Assembly: GCF_017603825.1 (NCBI RefSeq)
Contig: NZ_CP072014.1
Location: 2,108,001 to 2,172,000 of the forward strand
DNA: 64,000 nt
Reading direction: 5' to 3'
Origin: Arthrobacter crystallopoietes
GTDB lineage: Bacteria; Actinomycetota; Actinomycetes; Actinomycetales; Micrococcaceae
A program made the position numbers and the translations under genes. This document shows positions 35,150 to 45,811 of this stretch, one piece after another. Within the stretch, counting starts at the first letter, position 1; each line of letters opens with the position of its first letter. A model generated the notes under the pieces. That model did not search any database. It saw only the letters and a program-made list of their open reading frames with translations, and was not told the DNA's origin.

Positions 35150-35719
35150 ATGCGCATCGTGGTACTCGTCTCCGGCTCCGGCACCAACCTTCAGGCAGTC
35201 ATCGAAGCGGTGAAAACAGGGGAGCTTGACGCCGATATCGTCGCCGTGGGTTCCGATGTTCCTGGCTGCCTGGGGCTCGAGCGGGCGGAGGGCGCCGGTA
35301 TCGAGACGTTCGTGGTGGCGCCGGCTGACTTCGGCAGCCGGCCGGAATGGAACCGCGCGCTGCAGGCCGCCGTCGCATCCTATGCCCCGGATGTTGTGCT
35401 GCTCGCCGGTTTCATGCGCATCCTGGACGCTGAATTCGTCGAGGCCTTCGAGGGTCGCATGGTCAATACCCATCCCGCGCTGCTGCCTTCGTTCCCAGGT
35501 GCCCACGGGGTGCGGGACGCACTGGCTCACGGCGTGAAGATCACCGGCGTCACCGTGCACATTGTCGATTCCGGCGTGGATACGGGGCCGATTCTCGCGC
35601 AGGCGGCAGTGCCCGTTCGTGAGGAAGACACCGAGGAAGTTTTGCACGAGCGCATCAAGGTGGAGGAGCGCAAGCTCCTGGTGCAGACGCTGGCGGACCT
35701 CAGCACACGCACCGGCTAG
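35150..35719 (+). CDS. purN: Phosphoribosylglycinamide formyltransferase (GART)
   Basis: 189 residues. It transfers the formyl group of 10-formyltetrahydrofolate to glycinamide ribonucleotide, the third step of purine synthesis. The substrate loop VVLVSGSGTNLQAVIEA is at 4-20, and the catalytic residues Asn106, His108 and Asp144 (NTHPALLPSFPGAHG, DSGVDTGPI) fall at exactly the numbers known from the E. coli enzyme. Complete, usual length. The next purine gene, purH, is normally adjacent but here begins 3.8 kb away. Confidence 0.95.
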   Translation: MRIVVLVSGSGTNLQAVIEAVKTGELDADIVAVGSDVPGCLGLERAEGAGIETFVVAPADFGSRPEWNRALQAAVASYAPDVVLLAGFMRILDAEFVEAFEGRMVNTHPALLPSFPGAHGVRDALAHGVKITGVTVHIVDSGVDTGPILAQAAVPVREEDTEEVLHERIKVEERKLLVQTLADLSTRTG

Positions 35720-35884
35720 CTTTTCTGGTGGCGATGATGCGGCTGCGTTTGCGCTGCTGTCTCCACGACTTATTGCGCTCCCCGCGCCCGGTTTCCTGTG
35801 GATAACCTTCCTGCCCAGTTAAACGTGTGATTACACTGGCTCGAACGCATCCGTTAGAAACCCGACCAGTGCATAGGGGTCTCG

Positions 35885-36559
35885 GTGAACCGCAGGACCA
35901 AATTCGCTACTTCCACGCGTGCCCGATCCTCGGTGTTTGCCCTGCTGACTGTGGCCGCTCTCGGCCTCACGGCCTGCGGCGGCGACGCCGAGGGCGAGCC
36001 CGGCAGTTCTGCCTCGCCCGCAACTTCGGCTGTTGCTTCTGAAGCTGCAACGCCGACGCCTACCCCGAGTGCCACTCCCGAATACAAGCCAGCTTCGGCT
36101 GACGGTCCTGCAGAGAATGTTCCACTCCCGGATATGCCCAGCGAAGCGAAATTAAAATCACAGCAGGGTCTTGAAGCTTTCATTCCTTATTGGTTCGAGA
36201 CGTTGTCATATGCATACGAAACAGGAGATCTGGCTCCACTGCAGAAAAGCACCGGCCCCGATTGTCTGATCTGCGGCGAGTTTACCAAATCCGTAGTTGA
36301 GGGAAACGCAAACAATAGATGGATTGTAGGTGGCCGACTCGACGTCGTTGAGATTGAAGATCGATTCATTGAGACAATTGATGGTGACTACGCGCCAATA
36401 GTTTTCCTGACACAGCAACCCCTCGACTACTACGAAAGCGGTGAGTTGCTGGGAACTGCAAAAGGATTTTCTGAACCACTTCTTTGGGTAGCGACTATTG
36501 AGTACGCGGATGGCCAATGGAAGATGCTGGATTTTGAGCGCCCCAAGGACGCGTCGTAG
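35885..36559 (+). CDS. DUF6318-family lipoprotein
   Basis: 224 residues from GTG 35885. Signal peptide with lipobox GLTACGG (Cys near residue 31), then a Ser/Thr/Pro-rich spacer (ATPTPTPSATPEY) and a folded domain, GLEAFIPYWFETLSYAYETG through DCLICGEFTKSVVEG to DGQWKMLDFERP. The domain has the paired-cysteine motif CLIC and a NTF2-like look. DUF6318 is a Micrococcales family without known function. Base composition after about 36090 is clearly AT-richer than the surrounding genes. Its TAG shares one base with the GTG of the next gene, so the two are coupled. Confidence 0.72.
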   Translation: MNRRTKFATSTRARSSVFALLTVAALGLTACGGDAEGEPGSSASPATSAVASEAATPTPTPSATPEYKPASADGPAENVPLPDMPSEAKLKSQQGLEAFIPYWFETLSYAYETGDLAPLQKSTGPDCLICGEFTKSVVEGNANNRWIVGGRLDVVEIEDRFIETIDGDYAPIVFLTQQPLDYYESGELLGTAKGFSEPLLWVATIEYADGQWKMLDFERPKDAS

Positions 36560-37509
36560 TGCTAGGAATCCCAGGGCGAGTTTTAGCGCTAGCGATCGTC
36601 GGATTGCTGGGGTTCGGGCCTACCCTGCCGATAGATTCGCAGCAGTCCCGGAAGAATGAGATGCCGGATTTCATCACGGACGTCACCGACAACGATTTTG
36701 TGATCAGCGGGGAGCGAGAAACGAGCAGTGAATCTCAGCAGAAGCCGGCTGGCTCCGGCAGAAAGCCCTCCAGGCTTATGGGCGGTTATGAGCCAAAGCC
36801 GCAGAGAAAGTACGAGCCCGTGTGCATTGCAGACTTCAACAACATTTCCATTACTTGTGTGACTATCAATGACCAATGCTCGGTCGGCGTAAACGGCACA
36901 CTTATGAGAATCCTTCAAGCCCCAGCAGGCCAAGATCCCCCTCAATGGAGGGATACGAACGAGACCATTTGTCAGTATCCAGATCGGCCGATCGACACCG
37001 CGGAAGAAGCGGATGAAGATCCCTTGCCCACGATTACTGTCGAGTTCTTTCGTCGTCTACCTATCGCACCGTCTCATTTAGGAGTCGAACCTGTACCACA
37101 CACGCTGATCGGTGCCGAAACGAACGTCTTTGCGGATCCCAATCCCCAACGTTTCGATGAGGTAGTTGACGGGCATGATGTCGCTGTTCGAGCCATCCCG
37201 ACATCGTATACATGGGATTATGGAGATGGAACCATTCTGGGCCCGACAGACGATCCGGGAGGTCCGCTTGCAACTGACCGGATTGGGGAGGCAACTGCGA
37301 CAAGCCATAGATTCGTCAGGACAGGGGACGTTCAAATCTCACTGACGACGACGTACCGGGGTGAGTACTCTTTTAACGGCACAGACTGGATTGGCATCGC
37401 CGGCGAAGCCAATGTTATGAGTCCGTCCGTCAGTGTCAGTGTATGGCGCTCAGTTGTGAACAACTTTGCGGATAATTGTCTCGAGAATCCAAACGGGGCT
37501 GGCTGTTGA
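36559..37509 (+). CDS. Secreted PKD-domain-like protein
   Basis: 316 residues starting at a GTG that overlaps the lipoprotein stop by one base. A short signal-like segment (VLALAIVGLLGFGPTLP) is followed by a polar region. Near residues 190-270 a PKD-type fold is suggested by ANVFADPNPQRF in form AETNVFADPNPQRFDEVV, then TSYTWDYGDGTILGPTDDPG and TSHRFVRTGDVQISLTTTY, the classic Y/W-D-Y/F-G-D-G-T followed by H-x-F/Y-x-x-x-G. Six or more cysteines suggest disulfides. AT-rich like its partner, probably acquired together. The role could be surface adhesion or envelope assembly. Confidence 0.68.
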   Translation: MLGIPGRVLALAIVGLLGFGPTLPIDSQQSRKNEMPDFITDVTDNDFVISGERETSSESQQKPAGSGRKPSRLMGGYEPKPQRKYEPVCIADFNNISITCVTINDQCSVGVNGTLMRILQAPAGQDPPQWRDTNETICQYPDRPIDTAEEADEDPLPTITVEFFRRLPIAPSHLGVEPVPHTLIGAETNVFADPNPQRFDEVVDGHDVAVRAIPTSYTWDYGDGTILGPTDDPGGPLATDRIGEATATSHRFVRTGDVQISLTTTYRGEYSFNGTDWIGIAGEANVMSPSVSVSVWRSVVNNFADNCLENPNGAGC

Positions 37510-37570
37510 TCGTTGGACCAGAATAGGACGTCCGCCCTGACAGAGGCAGGCCGCGGCCGGCCGTGAGAGC

Positions 37571-38923
37571 TTAATGCAGCTCTGCGCCTTTGGTCTCGGG
37601 GGAGAACCGGGCCATCCAGAGCACGGCGATCAGCACTAGGCCGCCGGCGATGGCGAAGGACCAGGCGAGGCCGAGGTAAGGCCACATGATCGAGACGAAG
37701 ATCAGCGGTCCGAAGCCGGCGCCGATGCGGGAGAACGTTGAGGCCCAGCCGAAACCGGAGCCCCGCAGTTCCGTCGGATAGAGCTCGGAGACGTACGCGT
37801 AGAGCACCGGGATGGCGATCTGGACGACGAAGCCGTAGACCAGCAGCCAGGTGATCACTGCCGCGGGCACCTCAATCACCAGCGCCACAGTCACCAGGAT
37901 CAGAGCAGACAGCGGTCCGGTAACCGCGAGGATCCACTTCCGGCCCGTCTTTTCCACGAAAAACGCGGCGACGATGACGCCCAGCAGACCAACGCCTGCC
38001 ATGCCGGCGGTGGTGATGAAGGCGCGGATTTCAGCGAAGCCGGACTCGATCAGGATGCGTGGCATCCAGGTCAGGGCCAAGTAGTAGACCAACAGGATGC
38101 TGAAGAATAAGGCCCACGCCGCCGTCGTTATTTTCCAGTTGTGTTTCCAGATGGCCGGGAACTGTTCAAAGATGTTGCCGACGGTAAGCTTCGGAACGGC
38201 TTCGGGCTCGGGCAGCCGCCATTCGGTGGGTGTGCCGCCGGTGCGTCTGACCAGATCGTTGATGACGTGGGCTGCTTCTTCGCCGCGGCCCTTGCTGATC
38301 AGGAACAGGGGAGATTCCGGGACGGATCGGCGGATCCAGAAGACCAGAAGCGCCGGGAGCACCATGATCAGCATGGTGTAGCGCCAGTCCGCGAAGGTGG
38401 CCATGATGCCGGCGGAGACGAAACCGCACAGGGCTGCGCCGAGGGGCCACCAGCCGTCCATCGCGGTGAGGACGCGCCCTCGTAGTTTCCGCGGCGTGAA
38501 CTCCCCGACAAGGGCGTAGTCCACGGGCACGCAGCCACCGAGGCCGAAGCCTGCGATGAAGCGGAAGATGCAGAACCAGACGATGTCTGGGGCGAAGGCG
38601 CCAAAGACCGTGAAGATGGAAAAGACCAGCAGCGTCGCTGTGAAGGCCTTCTTCCGTCCGATGATGTCCGCGATGGTGCCCCAGACGAACGCTCCGACTG
38701 CCATGCCGATGAGGTTGGCGGTTCCGATCCATGCTGCCTGTGACGGTTCGAGGCTCCAATGGTCGGACAGCAGGGGGATCAGCACGCCGTTGAGGGTGAC
38801 GTCCCACGCGTCGAACATGAACCCTAGGCCGCCGATGATGAAGATCTTCCCCTGCACCCGCCAGCGCCAGGGGAGTTCCTGCACGATGTGGTCGCCCGTG
38901 GGAATCCTCTGGGTTTCGGTCAT
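37571..38923 (-). CDS. MFS transporter (sugar porter / aromatic-acid symporter-like)
   Basis: 450 residues, 12 hydrophobic segments. The family signature after helix 2 is GTIADIIGRKKAFTATLLVF, helix 4-5 has FIAGFGLGGCVPVDYALVGE and FTPRKLRGRVLTAMDGWWPLG, and the second-half repeat has VEKTGRKWILAVTGPLSALI and SELYPTELRGSGFGWASTFS. The D-R/K-x-G-R-K/R and PE-S-P-x-x (VPESPLFLISKGR) motifs fit the metabolite:H+ symporter group. Substrate unknown. The start is 79 bases from the operator-like repeat at 39002-39017, which may regulate it. Lies inside the purN-purH interval. Confidence 0.82.
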   Translation of the reverse strand: MTETQRIPTGDHIVQELPWRWRVQGKIFIIGGLGFMFDAWDVTLNGVLIPLLSDHWSLEPSQAAWIGTANLIGMAVGAFVWGTIADIIGRKKAFTATLLVFSIFTVFGAFAPDIVWFCIFRFIAGFGLGGCVPVDYALVGEFTPRKLRGRVLTAMDGWWPLGAALCGFVSAGIMATFADWRYTMLIMVLPALLVFWIRRSVPESPLFLISKGRGEEAAHVINDLVRRTGGTPTEWRLPEPEAVPKLTVGNIFEQFPAIWKHNWKITTAAWALFFSILLVYYLALTWMPRILIESGFAEIRAFITTAGMAGVGLLGVIVAAFFVEKTGRKWILAVTGPLSALILVTVALVIEVPAAVITWLLVYGFVVQIAIPVLYAYVSELYPTELRGSGFGWASTFSRIGAGFGPLIFVSIMWPYLGLAWSFAIAGGLVLIAVLWMARFSPETKGAELH

Positions 38924-39001
38924 GACGCCTTCCCTTGATACACCTATAAAAACTCTACTGCGCCCGGTCTCGAGGTGCGCCGCGTGAGCCGAACCATCAA
39001 A

Positions 39002-39017
39002 ATGAGAACTCTCTCAT
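39002..39017. promoter_or_regulatory. Inverted repeat ATGAGA-ACTC-TCTCAT, candidate operator
   Basis: Six-base arms and a 4-base centre, followed by CGG, nearly the same as the element at 6652-6667. It lies in the divergent region between the MFS gene and the small secreted protein gene. Confidence 0.5.
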
Positions 39018-39096
39018 CGGGTTCTCCTGTTTTTCTCACGTTCCAGGCGCAATGTTGCTACCAGCAAACACCGGGCTCGCATCGAAAGGCCACATC

Positions 39097-39366
39097 GTGA
39101 ACAAGCGGAACATCTGGATTGCAACAGGCTCACTCGGAGTGATGGCACTCGGCATGGGGGCAGCAGTTGCCGATAGCGTGCCCAGTCTAATGGACCTCGG
39201 CAGCAGCATCACCGCACAGGCCCAAGCTTCGGCAACCGCGCCTGTCGTGGAGCGGGCAGTTTCGCCCGCGGAGGCGGCGCAGTCTCCGGCTACTCCAGCG
39301 TCGGCGCCAAGCCCGGTCTCTTCAGTAAGCCCGGCCTCGGCTCAGAGCGCAGCTAGCGCCGGCTGA
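39097..39366 (+). CDS. Small exported Ala/Ser/Pro-rich protein
   Basis: 89 residues from a GTG at 39097 (GAAAGG lies about 11 bases upstream). The N-terminus MNKRNIWIATGSLGVMALGM with GAAVADS is a signal peptide or anchor, and the rest is low-complexity Ala/Ser/Pro/Val (PVSSVSPASAQSAASAG) without cysteines. Probably a secreted or membrane-tethered disordered protein. Nothing similar is recognised. A hairpin terminator follows, so it is a complete unit lying between the MFS gene and purH. Confidence 0.55.
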   Translation: MNKRNIWIATGSLGVMALGMGAAVADSVPSLMDLGSSITAQAQASATAPVVERAVSPAEAAQSPATPASAPSPVSSVSPASAQSAASAG

Positions 39367-39394
39367 GCCAGCCGGAAGTCGGTTCAACGAACTC

Positions 39395-39432
39395 GCCGAG
39401 CCCCGGATGTTCTCCATCCGCCAGGGCTCGGC
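39395..39432 (+). terminator. Hairpin terminator before purH
   Basis: GCCGAGCCC and GGGCTCGGC plus an inner CGGATG/CATCCG pair enclose a TTCT(C) loop, followed by GCATTTAATTT. It ends the small-gene transcript and so implies a separate promoter for purH. Confidence 0.7.
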
Positions 39433-39564
39433 GCATTTAATTTCCATGTCCGGAATGATGGCCGCGGGGGAGTGGCCTGCCCGCGCCACTTCATAGTCTC
39501 CGCGCAAGGCAGCCGTGAACTAAACTGATGCCATCCCCCATACTTTGCATCCTTGGAGATTTGC

Positions 39565-41232
39565 GTGAGCTTAAAGCAGCTTGACCGTGTTCCCATCCGC
39601 CGGGCCTTGATCTCGGTGTACGACAAGACCGGACTGGAGGAGCTGGCGCAGGGACTCCACCAGGCAGGCGTACGCATTGTCTCCACCGGATCCACGGCCA
39701 AGAAGATCTCCGCGGCGGGCATCCCCGTAACAGAGGTGTCCGAGGTCACCGGCTTCCAGGAGTGCCTGGACGGCCGGGTCAAGACCCTGCATCCGCTGGT
39801 CCACGCCGGCATTCTGGCCGACCGCCGCCGCGAGGACCACATCCAGCAGCTCAAGGAGCTCGGGGTGGAGGCGTTCGACCTCGTCGTCGTCAATCTTTAC
39901 CCGTTTGTCGACACGGTGAAGTCCGGCGCCGGCCAGGACGAGGTAGTCGAGCAGATCGACATCGGCGGACCGTCCATGGTGCGCGCGGCCGCGAAGAACC
40001 ACCCCAGCGTCGCCGTCGTTGTCGACCCCACCAAGTACGCCGACGTGGTGGCTGCCGCAGCCGAAGGCGGCTTTGATCTGACCGCACGACGCCGGCTGGC
40101 GGCTGCTGCTTTTGCCCACACCGCTGCGTACGACAACGCCGTGGCGTCCTGGACCGCCGCACAGTTCGGCGACGATACGGATGAGTCCAACCAGTGGCCG
40201 CCGTACGCCGGCCTGGCCCTCGAGCGCTCGGAAGTACTGCGCTACGGCGAGAATCCGCACCAGGGCGCTGCCCTCTACGTCGAGAAGGGTGCGACGCCGG
40301 GCATTGCCCAGGCCGACCAGCTGCACGGCAAGCCCATGAGCTACAACAACTATGTCGACGCCGACGCTGCCCTGCGTGCCGCGTTCGATCATGCGGAACC
40401 CGCCGTGGCAATCATCAAGCATGCCAACCCGTGCGGTGTGGCCGTGGCCACGGCCGGCGCCGCCGATCCTATTGCGGACGCCCACGCCAAGGCCCATGCC
40501 TGCGATCCCGTTTCCGCCTTCGGCGGCGTAATTGCTGCCAACCGCGCCGTGACCGCGGGCATGGCCAACACAGTCAAGGACATCTTCACCGAGGTGGTCA
40601 TCGCACCGGACTTCGAGCCGGAGGCCGTGGAAATCCTCTCGCGCAAGAAGAACATCCGCCTGCTGACCCTGCCGGACGGCTACCGCCGCGACCCGGCCGA
40701 AATCCGCCAGGTATCTGGCGGCGTGCTGGTCCAGGTGTCCGATACTTTGGAGGCCGACGGCGACAGCCCCGCCAACTGGAGGCTTGCCGCCGGCGAGGTT
40801 GCCGATGAGAAGACGCTGGCCGATCTGGCCTTCGCCTGGAAGTCGATCCGCGCCGCCAAGTCCAACGCGATCCTGCTGGCCAACGACGGCGCGGCGGTGG
40901 GTATCGGGATGGGCCAGGTTAACCGGCTGGATTCCTGCAAGCTCGCCGTGGAGCGCGCCAACACTTTGGGCGTGGCCGTCGACGGCGGTGCTGACGCCGC
41001 CGGGGGAGCCGCCAACGTGGAAAGCGCCGGTGCGCCGGAGCGTGCCCGCGGTGCAGTGGCTGCCTCGGATGCGTTCTTCCCGTTTGCGGACGGACTGCAG
41101 ATCCTGATCGATGCCGGCGTCCGCGCCGTCGTCCAGCCTGGTGGTTCGGTGCGTGACGAGGAAGTTGTTGCCGCAGCCAACGCCGCGGGCATCACCATGT
41201 ACTTCACCGGAGCGCGCCACTTCTTCCACTAA
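39565..41232 (+). CDS. purH: Bifunctional AICAR transformylase / IMP cyclohydrolase
   Basis: 555 residues. It catalyses the last two steps of IMP synthesis. The N-terminal IMP cyclohydrolase domain reads [40 protein letters not shown] and [19 protein letters not shown]. The C-terminal transformylase domain has [28 protein letters not shown] (catalytic Lys-His) and [17 protein letters not shown]. An insert near residues 465-495 ([20 protein letters not shown]) is longer than in E. coli. GTG 39565 is set by TTGGAG upstream; a TTG four codons earlier is the alternative. Apparently transcribed from its own promoter. Confidence 0.94.
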   Translation: MSLKQLDRVPIRRALISVYDKTGLEELAQGLHQAGVRIVSTGSTAKKISAAGIPVTEVSEVTGFQECLDGRVKTLHPLVHAGILADRRREDHIQQLKELGVEAFDLVVVNLYPFVDTVKSGAGQDEVVEQIDIGGPSMVRAAAKNHPSVAVVVDPTKYADVVAAAAEGGFDLTARRRLAAAAFAHTAAYDNAVASWTAAQFGDDTDESNQWPPYAGLALERSEVLRYGENPHQGAALYVEKGATPGIAQADQLHGKPMSYNNYVDADAALRAAFDHAEPAVAIIKHANPCGVAVATAGAADPIADAHAKAHACDPVSAFGGVIAANRAVTAGMANTVKDIFTEVVIAPDFEPEAVEILSRKKNIRLLTLPDGYRRDPAEIRQVSGGVLVQVSDTLEADGDSPANWRLAAGEVADEKTLADLAFAWKSIRAAKSNAILLANDGAAVGIGMGQVNRLDSCKLAVERANTLGVAVDGGADAAGGAANVESAGAPERARGAVAASDAFFPFADGLQILIDAGVRAVVQPGGSVRDEEVVAAANAAGITMYFTGARHFFH

Positions 41233-41341
41233 AGGTTCCGCCGCTGGCAACCTCAGCCGGATACCCCCTTGCCAGCGCTGTGCCGGGCACCTAGGTTCAA
41301 AGCAACCGTTGTGCCCGGCAACGGCGTTTAAGGGGGTTGCC

Positions 41342-41599
41342 GTGCTTCCGCTGCAGGCCGTTGAGTCCGCCGACTCGTCCAACGTGTGGATTGGTTTCGC
41401 CGTCGTAATCATTGTCGTGGCGGCCGCGCTGGCCTTCTGGCTGGTGCCGCGGTTCAGCAAGCCACGTTCCCGCTCCGCGCAGGAGCAGGCCATGGTCCGC
41501 GAGGCCGAAGCACCCGGCGGCGCCATGCGGGAAACGCACCTGGAGCACGGCGATGCGGCGCACCGGGGCCAGAGATCCGGACCGGGTAGCGGGTTCTGA
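41342..41599 (+). CDS. Small single-pass membrane protein, DUF6479-like
   Basis: 85 residues from GTG 41342, with AAGGGGG upstream. One membrane helix, VWIGFAVVIIVVAAALAFWLV (about residues 15-35; 20 quoted here less one), is followed by a polar tail rich in Arg, Glu and Gly (SKPRSRSAQEQAMVREAEA). The shape matches short actinobacterial proteins grouped as DUF6479, with no known role. It sits between purH and icd in the same direction and could be read through from purH. Confidence 0.5.
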   Translation: MLPLQAVESADSSNVWIGFAVVIIVVAAALAFWLVPRFSKPRSRSAQEQAMVREAEAPGGAMRETHLEHGDAAHRGQRSGPGSGF

Positions 41600-41717
41600 C
41601 ACGGGAGGAACGCGGGTGACGCCCTTGCCGGGCGTGGCAGGAGCACGGTCATGAAAAGGCGTATATCGGGCTGCGATAGGGATCGAACCGGCCTCCTCGG
41701 GTAAGTTAGAGGGTGAA

Positions 41718-41746
41718 TTCAACAGGATTTACAGAGTTCCGTATAC
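41718..41746 (+). promoter_or_regulatory. Possible promoter of icd
   Basis: TTCAAC (41718-41723) and GTATAC (41741-41746) are 17 bases apart, an acceptable spacing for a housekeeping sigma factor, and lie 20 bases upstream of the icd start. The match to consensus is moderate. Confidence 0.3.
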
Positions 41747-41751
41747 CTTAG

Positions 41752-43986
<2,235 letters not shown>

Positions 43987-44018
43987 GCACCGAGCAGGGA
44001 CAGCCAAAAGCCTGAAGC

Positions 44019-44071
44019 GTACGACGCCGGCCCGCACCTTTTCGTTCGAAAGGTGCGGGCCGTCGTCGTAC
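44019..44071. terminator. Bidirectional terminator after icd
   Basis: Arms beginning GTACGACG and ending CGTCGTAC pair over about 23 bases with a small internal bulge; the loop is around CGTTCG. It separates convergent icd and the SnoaL-like gene. Confidence 0.75.
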
Positions 44072-44458
44072 TTAAGGTCCCCAGGGATTAAGGCCCAACT
44101 GCCGGAACCTTCTCAGCGAGTCTTCCAGTCCCCAAGCCCGCACAATCAGGCGGTCTTCGAAGGTGAAGAAATACACTTCATCAACATTGTTGAAGCGACG
44201 TCCGGTGGGAGCGTGGCCCCGCCATGTCCCGAGGTGGGTGCCTGAGCAGCGGAACCGGGCGGCCACCGAGGAGCCGTCCGAGATCAGCTGCACTACAGAC
44301 ATCCGGACGTCCGGAAACGAAACCCGGAACGGTTCGATCCAGCGGCGCGCGACCGGCACCATCCGGGGGACGTAGAACCGTTCCAGGGCGTCCAGATCCC
44401 CGCCCACCAGCACTTCGTCGACCAGTTGAATGATGACTTCTTCGTGGGAAGTGTTCAT
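44072..44458 (-). CDS. SnoaL-like (NTF2-fold) polyketide-cyclase family protein
   Basis: 128 residues, one NTF2-like domain. EEVIIQLVDEVLVGGDLDAL and ERFYVPRM are the first helices; WIEPFRVSFPDVRMSVVQLI, VAARFRCSGTHLGTWRGHAP and RFNNVDEVYFFTFEDRLIVR the sheet; the end LEDSLRRFRQLGL is typical (as in SnoaL-like ester cyclases). Stand-alone members are mostly of unknown function; no polyketide genes are nearby. Divergent from the AI-2E gene with 94 bases between starts. Confidence 0.8.
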   Translation of the reverse strand: MNTSHEEVIIQLVDEVLVGGDLDALERFYVPRMVPVARRWIEPFRVSFPDVRMSVVQLISDGSSVAARFRCSGTHLGTWRGHAPTGRRFNNVDEVYFFTFEDRLIVRAWGLEDSLRRFRQLGLNPWGP

Positions 44459-44552
44459 GGCCTACACGATAAGCCTGGAGGGCGCAACCACGTCCAGGTC
44501 TTCGTTGGGGTCTCGGTCGGATCCGTTGCCCAAGTGGGGCAGGATAGGAAGC

Positions 44553-45803
44553 ATGCGATTTATTCCGAAGCGCCAGACATCAACCGCCCGGTGGGTGTCG
44601 AGCACTCTCAAAGCCGACCCGGACGCTGTGGAGTCCGCCACCGGATCCGGGGTGAATCCGCAGGAACCACGGGGGATTTTTACCGCCGGCGTTGATCGCA
44701 CGGCTCTATGGACTGGCCGGGCCGTTGTCATCGCAATCGGCCTGGTACTGGCCTGGTGGCTGGTGCGTTCGCTGTGGTCGGTGGTTTTCCCGACGATCCT
44801 GGCCTTGCTGCTGGCCAGCATCTTGTGGCCGGTGAACCGCTTGGCCCGCCGCGTCATGCCCAAGGCTCTTGCGGCGTTTGTCACAGTGCTCGCAGCGCTG
44901 GCGGCCATCGCCGGGGTCCTCATGCTGGTGATTCCGTCGCTGGCTTCGGGAACCGCGGGGCTGGCCGGAAAGGCACGCGAGAACCTCGGGCAGATCACCC
45001 AATTCCTGGCCGGGCCGCCGTTCAACCTTGAAAACGCGGACCTGAACTCCCTGGTCGATAGTGCAATAAACCAGATCCGTGAGCATGCCGGCGATATCGC
45101 CTCGGGAATCACCACCGGACTGGGGGCCATCACTTCGGGCACCGTCATCTTTGTGCTGGTCCTGGTGTTCACGTTCTTCTGCCTCAAAGACGGTGACCGT
45201 TTCCTCGCCTGGACCAGTCGGTGGACGGATGCCAAGGTCTACGTCCACGCCGCTGCCGTGACCTCACGGGCCTGGCAAACCCTGTCCGGCTACATTGCGG
45301 CGCAGGCCGCGGTCGCTTTGGTCGACGCGGTCTTCATCGGCGCCGCCTTGTTCATCCTGGGCATTCCGCTCGCCTTGCCGCTGACCGTCCTGATCTTCAT
45401 TGCGGCCTTCATCCCGGTGGTCGGAGCGGTGGCAACAGGTTTGCTGGCCGCCCTGATCGCCCTGATCTCCCACGGCTGGGTCACGGCCCTGATCGTGCTC
45501 GGCGTGGTGATTGTGGTTCAGCAACTGGAGAGCAACCTGCTGCAGCCGTTCCTGGTGGGAACCAAGCTGAAGATCCACCCGGCCGTGGTGCTGGCCTCGG
45601 TAACGGTCGGCGGCACCCTGTTCGGCATCGTCGGAGCTTTCCTATCGGTACCAACAACAGCGGTGGGAATTGTGGTGCTGCGTTATCTGCGGGATGTGGT
45701 CTTCCCCGTCCAGTCGGAAGGGGACGCAGAGGTAGACGTTTCCGACGGCAGCGTGCCGGAAGCCGAGGCATCGGTGGCGGGCGTCCAGACCGAGCAGGGC
45801 TAA
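44553..45803 (+). CDS. AI-2E family transporter (TqsA/YdiK-like permease)
   Basis: 416 residues, about eight hydrophobic segments plus a soluble loop (residues about 115-160). The C-terminal family pattern is clear: FIPVVGAVATGLLAALIALI, VVIVVQQLESNLLQPFLVG and KLKIHPAVVLASVTVGGTLFG, including the conserved Q-x-x-E-x-N-x-L-x-P. Despite the name, members transport varied ions or signals, so no autoinducer role is claimed. ATG 44553 follows AGGAAGC; an open frame from 44430 overlaps the divergent promoter and was rejected. The C-terminal tail is acidic. Confidence 0.85.
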   Translation: MRFIPKRQTSTARWVSSTLKADPDAVESATGSGVNPQEPRGIFTAGVDRTALWTGRAVVIAIGLVLAWWLVRSLWSVVFPTILALLLASILWPVNRLARRVMPKALAAFVTVLAALAAIAGVLMLVIPSLASGTAGLAGKARENLGQITQFLAGPPFNLENADLNSLVDSAINQIREHAGDIASGITTGLGAITSGTVIFVLVLVFTFFCLKDGDRFLAWTSRWTDAKVYVHAAAVTSRAWQTLSGYIAAQAAVALVDAVFIGAALFILGIPLALPLTVLIFIAAFIPVVGAVATGLLAALIALISHGWVTALIVLGVVIVVQQLESNLLQPFLVGTKLKIHPAVVLASVTVGGTLFGIVGAFLSVPTTAVGIVVLRYLRDVVFPVQSEGDAEVDVSDGSVPEAEASVAGVQTEQG

Positions 45804-45811
45804 GTCCAGAT

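Noticed and set aside
39433-39564. Possible purine or ZTP riboswitch before purH
   Set aside because: No conserved ZTP or guanine aptamer core could be aligned by eye; only ordinary hairpins are seen.
39571-41652. 693-residue minus-strand frame
   Set aside because: Antisense shadow of purH; composition is Gly/His/Arg-rich with no motifs, and purH is certain.
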